Origin: Robiginitomaculum sp.
GTDB taxonomy: Bacteria; Pseudomonadota; Alphaproteobacteria; Caulobacterales; Maricaulaceae
DNA: 60,810 bases
NCBI GenBank assembly: GCA_002733495.1
Contig: NVVV01000010.1
Location: forward strand, 8,799 to 69,608
Reading direction: 5' to 3'
Shown here: positions 17,194 through 25,294 of the stretch, piece by piece
How positions within the stretch are numbered: position 1 is the first letter of the stretch
Layout of the letters: each line of letters begins with the position of its first letter
Notes under the pieces: model-generated
What the model was told of the DNA's origin: nothing
The model's database searches: none
Seen by the model: the letters and a program-made list of their open reading frames with translations, nothing else
Position numbers and translations under genes: made by a program

Positions 17194-18120
17194 TTAGCGC
17201 AGGAAGTTTAAAAGCGACAAATCACGCAGCAGTGAGAAGGTACGCGCCGAGGCTTCAACGGCGGTCTGGGCCTGGGTAAGCCGTGTGGCGGCCTCGGCCA
17301 AGTCAATATCTTCAATATCGCCCACCACGCCTTTAAGCAATATCTGCTGGTTTTCTGCACGACTTTGCGCATTTTCCACCCGGTTTTGCAACAGGCCGTT
17401 TTTACCAACTTGTATATTCAGGCCATCAGCAGCGCTGGAAATAGAGGCCAGTGTGCTTTGCAGAAACGTTTTCTGAGCATTGGTCAGGTTCGCGGTAAAG
17501 GGGCCGGAGGCCCCGTCATTAAAATCCTTTATGGATTTGATAACCGTCAGAATGTCAGTCCCCACATCGTCGGCCAGAAAGCCAGTTTCGATAGGATTGC
17601 CTTCATCGACACGCGCAGTAGCCTTGACTTTGGTATTATCAAACACATCAGAGACAGCCACGGCGGCACCCAAATCATTCAGCGTTTTGATATTAACCGG
17701 CGGTGTGTCTACACGGCTGCCGCCAAAGAGGGGCCGCCCGGCAAAAGTCTGGTTCAGGCCATTAAGGGCACGACCAAAAACGGATTCCAGTTGCTGGACC
17801 AGCGTAATGCCAGAGCCAAGGGAGAGGGCGTCAATAACAGCCTGGCGTAAATCGTCTGCAGAACTGGCAACTTCACTAAGCGCCAGATTTTGTGCGGCCA
17901 GACGGCCATTAACCTCTTTAATCGCCTCAATATAGCTATCATTACGTGTGGACAGGGCATGGGCGGCGTTCAACGTGTCCAGTTGTGGGGCAAGACCCTT
18001 AAGGTCGGTAGATTTTTTGCCGCTGGAAACTTGTTTCTGGGCTTGCAATAAATCGCTCTGATTACGCAACAACTCGAACAGGGTAACCTGGTTGGAAACA
18101 TTTGTGGCTATACGGGGCAT
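17194..18120 (-). CDS. flgL: Flagellar hook-filament junction protein FlgL
   Basis: A 308-residue FlgL (HAP3), secreted by the flagellar exporter and placed between hook and filament. The flagellin-like N-terminal helix (QVTLFELLRNQSDLLQAQKQVSSGKKSTDL) and the C-terminal helix (EAATRLTQAQTAVEASARTFSLL) are both present, with a variable middle including AGRPLFGGSRVDTPP, which is typical of FlgL. It follows flgK by 24 nt on the minus strand and is the last gene of that unit. Confidence 0.92.
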   Translation of the reverse strand: MPRIATNVSNQVTLFELLRNQSDLLQAQKQVSSGKKSTDLKGLAPQLDTLNAAHALSTRNDSYIEAIKEVNGRLAAQNLALSEVASSADDLRQAVIDALSLGSGITLVQQLESVFGRALNGLNQTFAGRPLFGGSRVDTPPVNIKTLNDLGAAVAVSDVFDNTKVKATARVDEGNPIETGFLADDVGTDILTVIKSIKDFNDGASGPFTANLTNAQKTFLQSTLASISSAADGLNIQVGKNGLLQNRVENAQSRAENQQILLKGVVGDIEDIDLAEAATRLTQAQTAVEASARTFSLLRDLSLLNFLR

Positions 18121-18144
18121 GATATAGTGTCCTTATTCCTATAC

Positions 18145-20274
18145 CTAGATGATCGACAACAGAGTATCAGTAAGTTCTTTGGCCGCCTGAATAAGGCGCG
18201 CCGAGGCGTTATAGGATTGCTGGAACTGGGTCATCAGGGCCAGTTCTTCATCAATATTCACGCCCTGTTTGTTGGCCAGCCTCTGTTCAGCTTCGTTGCG
18301 TAAAGAGATGGCCGCATCAGACTGGCGCACGGCCCGTGCCGCTCGGCTGCCCACATCGGTGGCAAAGCGTCCGGCAAAATCACTTAGTGAGCCGGTGACG
18401 CCAGATAATGAGCCGGCGCTTTGAAAGTTGCGCGTTTGCTCCAAAGCGCGGGCAATGGCTTCACCGCCCCGGCCATCGCCATTGCCCAGCACAATGTCGC
18501 CAACCACCGTTGTTGGTGTCAGCTCCAGTTTTGCCAGGGCAAGAAGGTCCGGGTTGTTGGCTATGTCTGTGCGCACAGCAAAGGCAGAGGCTCGCCCGCC
18601 CTGAACGCCCTGGCCCAAGCCGAATATTTGTGTAAAACCTAGGCCCGTTGTGCCGCGCGTCGTGGAATCGGCGCGGGGCTCCACTTTGTAACTTTCGGCG
18701 CCAACGGTGGGGGTCTGGACCAAACGTCCGGATGAATCGAGAGAAAACGTGGCAAAGCGACCAATGCCGGTTGTGGTATTGTTCAGGGCGGCCAGGTAAT
18801 CATTGATGCTGGCACCGGCCACGGGCACATTGATTTGCGCAGAGGTGCGCCCGTCTGCGCCAATAATGTCAAAGGTGATCGAGCCGCCGCCCGCCAGGCC
18901 ATGCGCATCGGTACCGCTTAACCCCGTTTCAAACTGTGTCGGGGCGGCGCTGGTCACCAGCTCGTTTAAGCCGAAGAAGTGTGCGAAGCTGCGCCCCGCC
19001 CGGTCAGACGGGGTTGTTGCATCCTGAACCAGCGAAACACCATTACCGCCGCTGGCGCTAAGGGTAAGTTCCCCATTGCTAAAGCTGGCTGACCCCAAGG
19101 CCCCAAGGGCGGTGTTTAGCGCTGTGTTCAGGCCGCCAATTGTTGCCCCAAAGGCCACGGGGGCGGCACCATCAACAGAAAGGGATCCTGCGCCAAAATC
19201 AATATCCACACGGCGAACCAGCGCGCCGGACGTATCTGTCAGAGCCAGACTGGTTTTCCCGGTAAAGTTTAGAGAATCCGTGCTGAGCAAGCCTGTATTG
19301 CGGCCACGCAGTGTTGCCGGTGCAGGGACGGCGCTGGCATTGCTATGGGCGGCATTCAAGGCATCGGCGGCCCCGGCGGCAAATTCGGCCAGTTCCAGAG
19401 CCAAAGCAGGCAGTTCATTGTCGCGCAGATCCAGATAGCCGCGCAATGTGCCGCTTTTTATATGTGATTGTAATTCAATGACATTGCCTGACGGGCTACG
19501 TCCCTGAATGGGCGCATAGCTTTGTCCAAGATTACCCGGTCCCCCGGTTGGCCCCTCTATAACCAGGGGAAATTGACCAAGCAACAAAACACCATCTGCG
19601 GTCCGCAAAATCGCGCCGCCGCCTTCTGTGCGGTCTACCTTAATATCTATCAGTGCAGACAATTCAGTAATCAACGCATCCTGGCGGTTTTCCGCGCCGG
19701 TGGCATCGCCCTGAATGCGCCCCCGTGTAATGTCACTATTAAGCGCACTGATTTCCTGCAACAGGGTGTTGACCTGCTCAATACCAAACCCGATCTGGCG
19801 CTGCGCTTCGCTGCGCGCGGTCAGCAATTCGCCTTCAAGACGGGTAAATTCGTCGAACAAAAACTGTACATCGGAGACTGCCGTCAGGCGGCGCGTTCCA
19901 GAGGCGGCGTCCAGTGCTGCCGAGCCAATTTCTGCAAAGGCATTATTCAGGCGGGCGAACAGCGATCCTGGGTCATCCAATGTTCCAAATTGCGCCTGGA
20001 CACGGTCCAGAGCTGCCGCCTTGGCTTCGCCTGCCGCCGCATCGCCATTGGCACTAAGGGAGGTGGCGAACAAGAAACGGTCGGTAATCCGGGTCAGGCT
20101 TTTGGCATCGACCCCAAGGCCCGCCCCGATCACATTACGAGAGCTGAAATTGGCTTGCGATCTGGCATAAGCTGGTGTGTTGACGTTGCTGATATTGGTT
20201 GAGGCGGATTGTAAGCCAAGCCGGGAAGCATTCAGGCCGGAAAGCGCATTGCCAAGAATGGAGTTAATGGACAT
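18145..20274 (-). CDS. flgK: Flagellar hook-associated protein FlgK
   Basis: A 709-residue FlgK (HAP1). The N-terminus NALSGLNASRLGLQSASTNISNVNTPAYARSQ is the flagellar rod/hook signature, and the C-terminus NIDEELALMTQFQQSYNASARLIQAAKEL is the matching terminal helix. The long Ala/Gly/Ser-rich centre is usual in this family. Its start region faces fliK across a 426-nt intergenic region, so the two flagellar units are divergent. Confidence 0.95.
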   Translation of the reverse strand: MSINSILGNALSGLNASRLGLQSASTNISNVNTPAYARSQANFSSRNVIGAGLGVDAKSLTRITDRFLFATSLSANGDAAAGEAKAAALDRVQAQFGTLDDPGSLFARLNNAFAEIGSAALDAASGTRRLTAVSDVQFLFDEFTRLEGELLTARSEAQRQIGFGIEQVNTLLQEISALNSDITRGRIQGDATGAENRQDALITELSALIDIKVDRTEGGGAILRTADGVLLLGQFPLVIEGPTGGPGNLGQSYAPIQGRSPSGNVIELQSHIKSGTLRGYLDLRDNELPALALELAEFAAGAADALNAAHSNASAVPAPATLRGRNTGLLSTDSLNFTGKTSLALTDTSGALVRRVDIDFGAGSLSVDGAAPVAFGATIGGLNTALNTALGALGSASFSNGELTLSASGGNGVSLVQDATTPSDRAGRSFAHFFGLNELVTSAAPTQFETGLSGTDAHGLAGGGSITFDIIGADGRTSAQINVPVAGASINDYLAALNNTTTGIGRFATFSLDSSGRLVQTPTVGAESYKVEPRADSTTRGTTGLGFTQIFGLGQGVQGGRASAFAVRTDIANNPDLLALAKLELTPTTVVGDIVLGNGDGRGGEAIARALEQTRNFQSAGSLSGVTGSLSDFAGRFATDVGSRAARAVRQSDAAISLRNEAEQRLANKQGVNIDEELALMTQFQQSYNASARLIQAAKELTDTLLSII

Positions 20275-20700
20275 TGATCAATACCTTTCCGGCAGGACTT
20301 GCCGCCCAAGGGGCTATTTTTTCCGACATGACAAGTTTCCTCAAAGAGAAAATCCAAATTATTACGTTCGTAACACTATGTAATATATGATATAATTTAG
20401 AATAACCGGGTGTGACCCCTTCTATGCTTGTATTAACCATAACAAAGACAAAGCAAGGGTTGGGCCAAGTGGGAAAGCAGGGCTTTTCAACATGTGTGAG
20501 CGGTGCAAATGATTCCGGCACTTTGTGCAACTGGGCAGAAACAGCCCTGTGTTTTACCGATTTATCAATCAAATAAATTAGAGGAACATATTGTTATATA
20601 AGGAATAATAAAAAATTCCCCAACTGGCCCGGCTTTTGCTTTGATGAATGGCAAACGTAAATGGTGAATGCGTGCTTTGCGCAAAACACAGGCGAGTGGA
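20275..20700. promoter_or_regulatory. Divergent flgK/fliK control region
   Basis: 426 nt with no gene. A perfect TATAAT on the plus strand at 20391-20396 has only a poor -35. TTAACCAT at 20433-20440 equals the CtrA half-site of Caulobacter. I found no sigma-54 promoter with correct GG-N10-GC spacing; two near hits have only eight bases between. Confidence 0.5.
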
Positions 20701-22518
20701 ATGAGTTTGGACTTTAATTTTCTGACGATTACAAACGGCAAAACTGCCAATCCTGGCGGAATTGTGCCTGTCGGTACTCAGGGAAATACTCAATCTGGCA
20801 AAGCGCAGGGCATTACATTTGCCCAATTCCTGAGCCCTGAACTTAAGAGCGCGACGGGTATCAATCCTGACATTAATATACAAAGTGAAGGCGCAGGCCT
20901 TGCCGGTGAAATTGTCAATGCACTTGAAGGTATAACGACAACCACTTTGCTCTCACAGACAGAGCAGGCGGAAACGCCATCCGGGCAAAATGAAATCCCT
21001 GGCTTTCTAAATGGGGTCACTCCGTATTTTAATGCGGCGCAATTAGATGCGGTCGTTGAACAGCTCGGCCAGGGGGTAAACCTGGGTGAGTTTCAAAAAG
21101 ATAGTGGGCCGGGGCTTTCAACCGCACCAGCCATTGAAACGGGCCCAATTGTGGCTGGCCTTGATCCCAAAGCGGTAACGGCTCCACAGCCATCGACCGC
21201 ACCGGGCGTTCAAACGGGTCCAATAGTGGCTGGCCTTGATCCAAAATTAGTTGCGAACCCACAGCCGTCTACTTCGCCTGCGATTGTCTCAGGCCCAATT
21301 GTGGCGGGCCTTGATCCCAAAACGGTCGCGGCCCCGCAACTTTCGACCGCCCCGGGCGTTCAAACGGGCCCGATTGTGGCTGGCCTTGATCCCAAAACGG
21401 TCGCGGCCCCGCAACCTTCGACCGCCCCGGGCGTTCAAACGGGCCCGATTGTGGCTGGCCTTGATCCCAAAACGGTCGCGAACCCGCAACCTTCGACCGC
21501 CCCGGGCGTTCAAACGGGCCCGATTGTCGCTGGCCTTGATCCCAAAACGGTCGCGGCCCCGCAACTTTCGACCGCACCTGGCGTTCAAACCGGCCCAATT
21601 GTGGCTGGCCAGGTTGCTCTGATCGCTACGGCGCTGGGCGCTTCGGGCAGGGCAGAGAATAGTCTTCTTGTTGACGCGTTGACAGAGAGCGCGCCGCGTC
21701 TTCGTGGTTTCAGTAAAGCCACTGCCTCAAGCCCTGGTCAAAATACATCAAAAGCAAGCACAAGTGGGGCTTCAGCAACACAAACGCCAAGCGCGAATGC
21801 GGCAAATACACCTGCTGGTAGTCCAGCAATAAACGGGGCCAATCTGATTTTGGCGCAGAATACAGGCGTGCAAGCAGAGGTCTTGCTTGGTCTTGAGAAA
21901 CATGAGCTGACGGCAAAAACCACAGAGCCATTTCTGGCAAATATTGCTGATACGTCTGTGGACGGGCGGAGCAATCTTCTGGGCGCAGAACAGGGGCAGG
22001 CTGTACGGACGCCCACGGGACTGGGTCATGGCGCATTAAAAGGCGCAAATATTATGCAACAGAATACACCACGGCTGAATCAGGCAAGCCTGAACAGCTT
22101 TGCAGCACCCATGGCGCAGCGCGTACAGGGTGGGGGGACCCGGTTCGAGATCAGGCTGGACCCGGCAGAACTGGGCAGGGTTCAGGTTCGTCTTGAAGTT
22201 AGCCCGGATAATCGCGTTGAAGCGGTTTTAAGTTCACAGCGCCCCGAAGTGCTGGCCGATTTACAGCGCGGGGCAGACGCCTTGCGCCGGGCCTTAAGTG
22301 ATATGGGATTTGAGGTTGGTTCGGACGGGTTAAGTTTCTCGCTTGAACAGGGCACTGAAGGCTTTGAAGCCTATCAGGATCACGCATCCGATGCTTATGA
22401 GGCCGCAGATTTCAGACAGGATGATACACTGGAGACAGAGGCATCCATTCTGGCACAAAGTGAACGAGGCTACGGCCTGACACGGGTCTATGACGGCCGC
22501 ATCGACGTGACATTATAG
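20701..22518 (+). CDS. fliK: Flagellar hook-length control protein FliK with 25-residue repeats
   Basis: A 605-residue FliK, the secreted ruler that sets hook length and switches export to filament proteins. The C-terminal Flg_hook domain is clear (FEIRLDPAELGRVQVRLEV, then ALSDMGFEVGSDGLSFSL). The N-terminal ruler contains six full copies and one partial copy of a 25-residue repeat, about residues 139-303, with core GPIVAGLDPKTVA; the DNA copies are nearly identical. Start at ATG 20701 (GAGTGGA upstream), not the codons from 20668. flgD follows 10 nt after the stop. Confidence 0.93.
   Translation: MSLDFNFLTITNGKTANPGGIVPVGTQGNTQSGKAQGITFAQFLSPELKSATGINPDINIQSEGAGLAGEIVNALEGITTTTLLSQTEQAETPSGQNEIPGFLNGVTPYFNAAQLDAVVEQLGQGVNLGEFQKDSGPGLSTAPAIETGPIVAGLDPKAVTAPQPSTAPGVQTGPIVAGLDPKLVANPQPSTSPAIVSGPIVAGLDPKTVAAPQLSTAPGVQTGPIVAGLDPKTVAAPQPSTAPGVQTGPIVAGLDPKTVANPQPSTAPGVQTGPIVAGLDPKTVAAPQLSTAPGVQTGPIVAGQVALIATALGASGRAENSLLVDALTESAPRLRGFSKATASSPGQNTSKASTSGASATQTPSANAANTPAGSPAINGANLILAQNTGVQAEVLLGLEKHELTAKTTEPFLANIADTSVDGRSNLLGAEQGQAVRTPTGLGHGALKGANIMQQNTPRLNQASLNSFAAPMAQRVQGGGTRFEIRLDPAELGRVQVRLEVSPDNRVEAVLSSQRPEVLADLQRGADALRRALSDMGFEVGSDGLSFSLEQGTEGFEAYQDHASDAYEAADFRQDDTLETEASILAQSERGYGLTRVYDGRIDVTL
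21115..21609 (+). repeat. 75-bp tandem repeat inside fliK (6.6 copies)
   Basis: Six complete 75-nt units and a 45-nt partial unit encode the 25-residue FliK repeat. Units 4 to 6 differ from each other at only a few positions; unit 3 (STSPAIVSGP) is the most divergent. Because 75 is a multiple of three and the units lack stops in other frames, all overlapping reading frames appear open here. Confidence 0.95.
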
Positions 22519-22528
22519 GGAAGTTGAA

Positions 22529-23203
22529 ATGGCATTACTGAATGGACTTGGGCTAAATGTTGCGGCCTCAAACACACAATCTGCCAGTGTTGGTCTGGCC
22601 GATAACTTTGACACGTTTTTGACCCTGCTCACTGAACAATTAAAAAACCAGGATCCGCTCAGCCCGCTGGATTCTAATGATTTCGTCGGTCAGCTCGTGC
22701 AGTTTTCCGGTGTAGAGCAACAAATTTCACAGAACCGCAATCTGGAATCCCTGATCAATTTGAATGCCGCCAATTCTTCGGCGTCGGCTGTTGGCTTTAT
22801 TGGCAAGGAGGTTGATGTTCTGGGGGGCAGCGCCGATCTGGCTGGAGGCAGTGCAGACTGGCGTTATTCTACTGAGTCTGATGCGGCTTCGGTGACCATT
22901 CTGGTCAAGAATGCAGAGGGTAAAATTGTATTCCAGACAGATGGCGACCCCACTGCGGGACAGCATGACTTTTCCTGGAATGGCCAGGATAATGTGGGCA
23001 CACAACTGCCTGACGGACCTTATAACCTTGAAGTCAGTGCCCTGGATAATGACGGCAATCTGGTTTCCACTTCGGTTTCTACCACTTTGGTGATTACCGG
23101 CGCTGATTTTTCAGGCGATGAGCCAGCCTTGCTGGTTGGGCGGGAACGCATTGCCTTTGCTAATATTCTTGCCGTGCGTGAACGCACTGCAATTGGGATT
23201 TAG
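22529..23203 (+). CDS. flgD: Flagellar hook assembly scaffold FlgD
   Basis: A 224-residue FlgD, the hook cap required to polymerise FlgE. The N-terminal signature is FDTFLTLLTEQLKNQDPLSPLDSNDFVGQLVQFSGVEQQ, followed by a Tudor-like part (GFIGKEVDVLGGSADL) and a FlgD-Ig domain with DFSWNGQDNVGTQLPDGPYN. It lies 10 nt after fliK and 101 nt before flgE, in the usual order. Confidence 0.95.
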   Translation: MALLNGLGLNVAASNTQSASVGLADNFDTFLTLLTEQLKNQDPLSPLDSNDFVGQLVQFSGVEQQISQNRNLESLINLNAANSSASAVGFIGKEVDVLGGSADLAGGSADWRYSTESDAASVTILVKNAEGKIVFQTDGDPTAGQHDFSWNGQDNVGTQLPDGPYNLEVSALDNDGNLVSTSVSTTLVITGADFSGDEPALLVGRERIAFANILAVRERTAIGI

Positions 23204-23304
23204 CCAGGAATTTAGAACGATGAGGGTCCAGAATAGTGGCTCTCCCATTACAGCAGAAGCTCCTCAGACAATAATTATGAGTGAAAAAGCTATAGGAGCC
23301 TAAT

Positions 23305-24690
23305 ATGTCACTTAATTCAGCTTTGACGATCGGTGTTGCCGGTCTGCGTGCGAACGCCTCAGCCTTGAGCGGAATTTCCAATAATATCGCCAATGTTAAT
23401 ACGGTTGGGTACAAGCGTACGCGGTCTGATTTTTCATCTCTGGTGACCTCATCTGCGGGGATTAACCCGCTGGATGCGGGTGCCGGGGTATCCGCTGGCT
23501 CTCAACGGTTAATTGCCGAACAGGGACAATTACAATCCTCCAGTGCCACCACCGACCTTGGTATCGCCGGCGCTGGCTTCTTTGTGGTGGGCACAGCAAC
23601 CCAGAATGGCGCTTCGGATGATGTGTTGCGCTTTACACGTGCAGGTAATTTTGCGCCGGATGAACAAGGGTTTTTACGCAATGCTGCCGGGTATTATTTA
23701 CGCGGTTGGGCCGCCCAGCCTGATGGCACATTTGTTACCAACGCTTCAGATGTTACGGCGCTATCGACCGTAAACATTGCCTCTATCAGTGGGGCCGCCA
23801 AGGCCACCTCATCAGTGCAGGTCAATGGTAATCTGAAAGCCAGTCAGGCCATTTCGGCGGCGGAAGCCACCTATGTCCCTGGAACTTCAGCTACAAATAT
23901 GGCCTCAGGGGCCGTTACGCCTGATTTTGTCCGCACCGTACAGATTTTTGATAGCCAGGGCGGTGTTCATAACATTGACCTTGCTTTTTTGAAGAGCAGC
24001 GCGGCGGCTAATACATGGAACGTAGAGGTTTATGCCCGTCCGGCTACTGATGTCCTTGTTGGTGCCCCTCTTGTGGATGGTCAATTGGCTGTAGGCCAGG
24101 TGGTTTTTGATGCTAATGGGCAATTTGATGCCGCCAGCTCCATGTCATTGAACCTGGCCTTTGGGGCTTCTACGGCGGGTGCTCCTGCTGCCGGTGCGTT
24201 TAACTGGGCGGCTGGTCTGGGAATAGCGGCGCAACCCATAAATATCAGCATGGGCAGCGCCGGTGCCTCGGGGGGGATGACCCAGTTTGATTCCAACTCT
24301 GTACTGGATTCGTCCATTGTCGATGGGGCTATTTTTGGCACCCTTACCGGCGTTGATGTTGATGATCAGGGGTTTGTAACGGCCAGCTTTTCAAATGGTG
24401 TGATCCAGAAAATTTATCAGGTGCCGCTGGCAACTTTTGTTAATCCCAATGGTCTGAATGCTGAAGATGGTGATGCGTTCAGCCTGGCGATTAATTCTGG
24501 CTCGCTCAATCTGAAAGCTGCTGGTGAAGGTGTTGGCAAGATTGCGTCCAAGACGCTTGAAAGCTCTAATGTCGATCTGGCCGAAGAGTTTACCAAGCTG
24601 ATTACCGTACAACGCGCCTATTCAGCATCGTCCAAAATCATCACTACGGCTGATGAGATGCTCGACGAGCTGATCAGGATCAAACGATAA
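23305..24690 (+). CDS. flgE: Flagellar hook protein FlgE
   Basis: A 461-residue FlgE. N-terminus ALTIGVAGLRANASALSGISNNIANVNTVGYKRT contains the flagellar rod/hook signature; the central FlgE D2-type domain includes TPDFVRTVQIFDSQGGVHN; the C-terminus SSNVDLAEEFTKLITVQRAYSASSKIITTADEMLDELIRIKR is the terminal helix. It ends in a strong terminator, so fliK-flgD-flgE form one unit. Confidence 0.96.
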   Translation: MSLNSALTIGVAGLRANASALSGISNNIANVNTVGYKRTRSDFSSLVTSSAGINPLDAGAGVSAGSQRLIAEQGQLQSSSATTDLGIAGAGFFVVGTATQNGASDDVLRFTRAGNFAPDEQGFLRNAAGYYLRGWAAQPDGTFVTNASDVTALSTVNIASISGAAKATSSVQVNGNLKASQAISAAEATYVPGTSATNMASGAVTPDFVRTVQIFDSQGGVHNIDLAFLKSSAAANTWNVEVYARPATDVLVGAPLVDGQLAVGQVVFDANGQFDAASSMSLNLAFGASTAGAPAAGAFNWAAGLGIAAQPINISMGSAGASGGMTQFDSNSVLDSSIVDGAIFGTLTGVDVDDQGFVTASFSNGVIQKIYQVPLATFVNPNGLNAEDGDAFSLAINSGSLNLKAAGEGVGKIASKTLESSNVDLAEEFTKLITVQRAYSASSKIITTADEMLDELIRIKR

Positions 24691-24698
24691 CCTCTTAA

Positions 24699-24727
24699 CC
24701 CCTCCGGCTCAAAACCGGAGGGGATTT
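24699..24727 (+). terminator. Terminator after flgE
   Basis: A perfect 9-bp stem CCCCTCCGG (24699-24707) with CCGGAGGGG (24715-24723), a 7-nt loop, then ATTTAATT, 9 nt after the flgE stop. Confidence 0.8.
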
Positions 24728-24839
24728 AATTAAAATTGCGAATGAATTTTTTTGGAGGAATTCACCAGCTTTATTTGCAGGATATTTAAGTTTTTCTCTT
24801 AGGGTCATCCCCAGAGACAGAAAATGTCCGGTAAAAAGT

Positions 24840-25127
24840 ATGGGAACGGGTGATATGGGTTACGCAAGAAAAGCACGAGAAACACTGGTTATTGGTCCAG
24901 ACGGCAGTCCACTGACACTGGCCGATCTGCCACAGCCGGAGACACGCCGGTGGGTGATCCGTCGCAAGGCCGAGGTTGTGGCCGCTGTACGCGGGGGCTT
25001 GCTGACATTAGATGATGCCTGCAATCGGTATCGTTTGACGGTTGAAGAGTTTTTAGGCTGGCAACAGATGATTGACCGGCACGGTCTTGCCGGATTGCGC
25101 ACAACCAAGGTGCAGCAATATCGGTAA
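24840..25127 (+). CDS. sciP: CtrA inhibitor SciP (DUF1153)
   Basis: A 95-residue DUF1153 protein, SciP, a helix-turn-helix factor that binds CtrA and lowers activation of CtrA-dependent promoters after division. The family blocks are VIGPDGSPLTLADLPQPET, RRWVIRRKAEVVAAVRGGLL and the HTH TLDDACNRYRLTVEEFLGWQ. The start may instead be the in-frame ATG at 24855 (MGYARKA), nearer the family length. It is a single gene between the terminators of flgE and its own, and lies 12 kb from ctrA. Confidence 0.93.
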   Translation: MGTGDMGYARKARETLVIGPDGSPLTLADLPQPETRRWVIRRKAEVVAAVRGGLLTLDDACNRYRLTVEEFLGWQQMIDRHGLAGLRTTKVQQYR

Positions 25128-25155
25128 ATCGCAGACTTAAAAATGAAAGACGTAA

Positions 25156-25187
25156 AGAGCCTGGGGAAAACCCGGGCTCTTTTTTTA
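25156..25187 (+). terminator. Terminator after sciP
   Basis: A 10-bp stem (25156-25165 with 25171-25180, one G-U pair), 5-nt loop, and a run of six or more T at once after it: a textbook intrinsic terminator 28 nt after the sciP stop. Confidence 0.92.
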
Positions 25188-25214
25188 TGTTTTTTCCAGT
25201 TCTTAGCAGTTTCA

Positions 25215-25229
25215 TTAAGCTTACGTTTA
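25215..25229 (+). promoter_or_regulatory. Near-consensus CtrA box before fliF
   Basis: TTAA (25215-25218), 7 nt, then TTTA (25226-25229), one base from TTAA-N7-TTAA, about 80 nt before the fliF start. FliF operons of other alphaproteobacteria are CtrA targets; by chance alone such a near match is not rare. Confidence 0.3.
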
Positions 25230-25294
25230 CGACGTAGTGGGAAATTCCTGCCTAGTGAAGTGTGCGAACAGGCACGACAGGGCGGGATGAAAAC

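Noticed and set aside
20275-20700. Sigma-54 promoters between flgK and fliK
   Set aside because: Two GG...GC pairs have only eight intervening bases, while the -24/-12 element needs ten. FlbD makes such promoters likely somewhere, but I cannot point to one.
21115-21609. Tandem repeats as a CRISPR array
   Set aside because: Units are directly adjacent with no spacers, and encode a continuous FliK protein.
21251-21622. Long open frames on both strands across fliK
   Set aside because: They arise because the 75-bp repeat unit lacks stop codons in several frames; low-complexity Arg/Pro-rich products are shadows of fliK.
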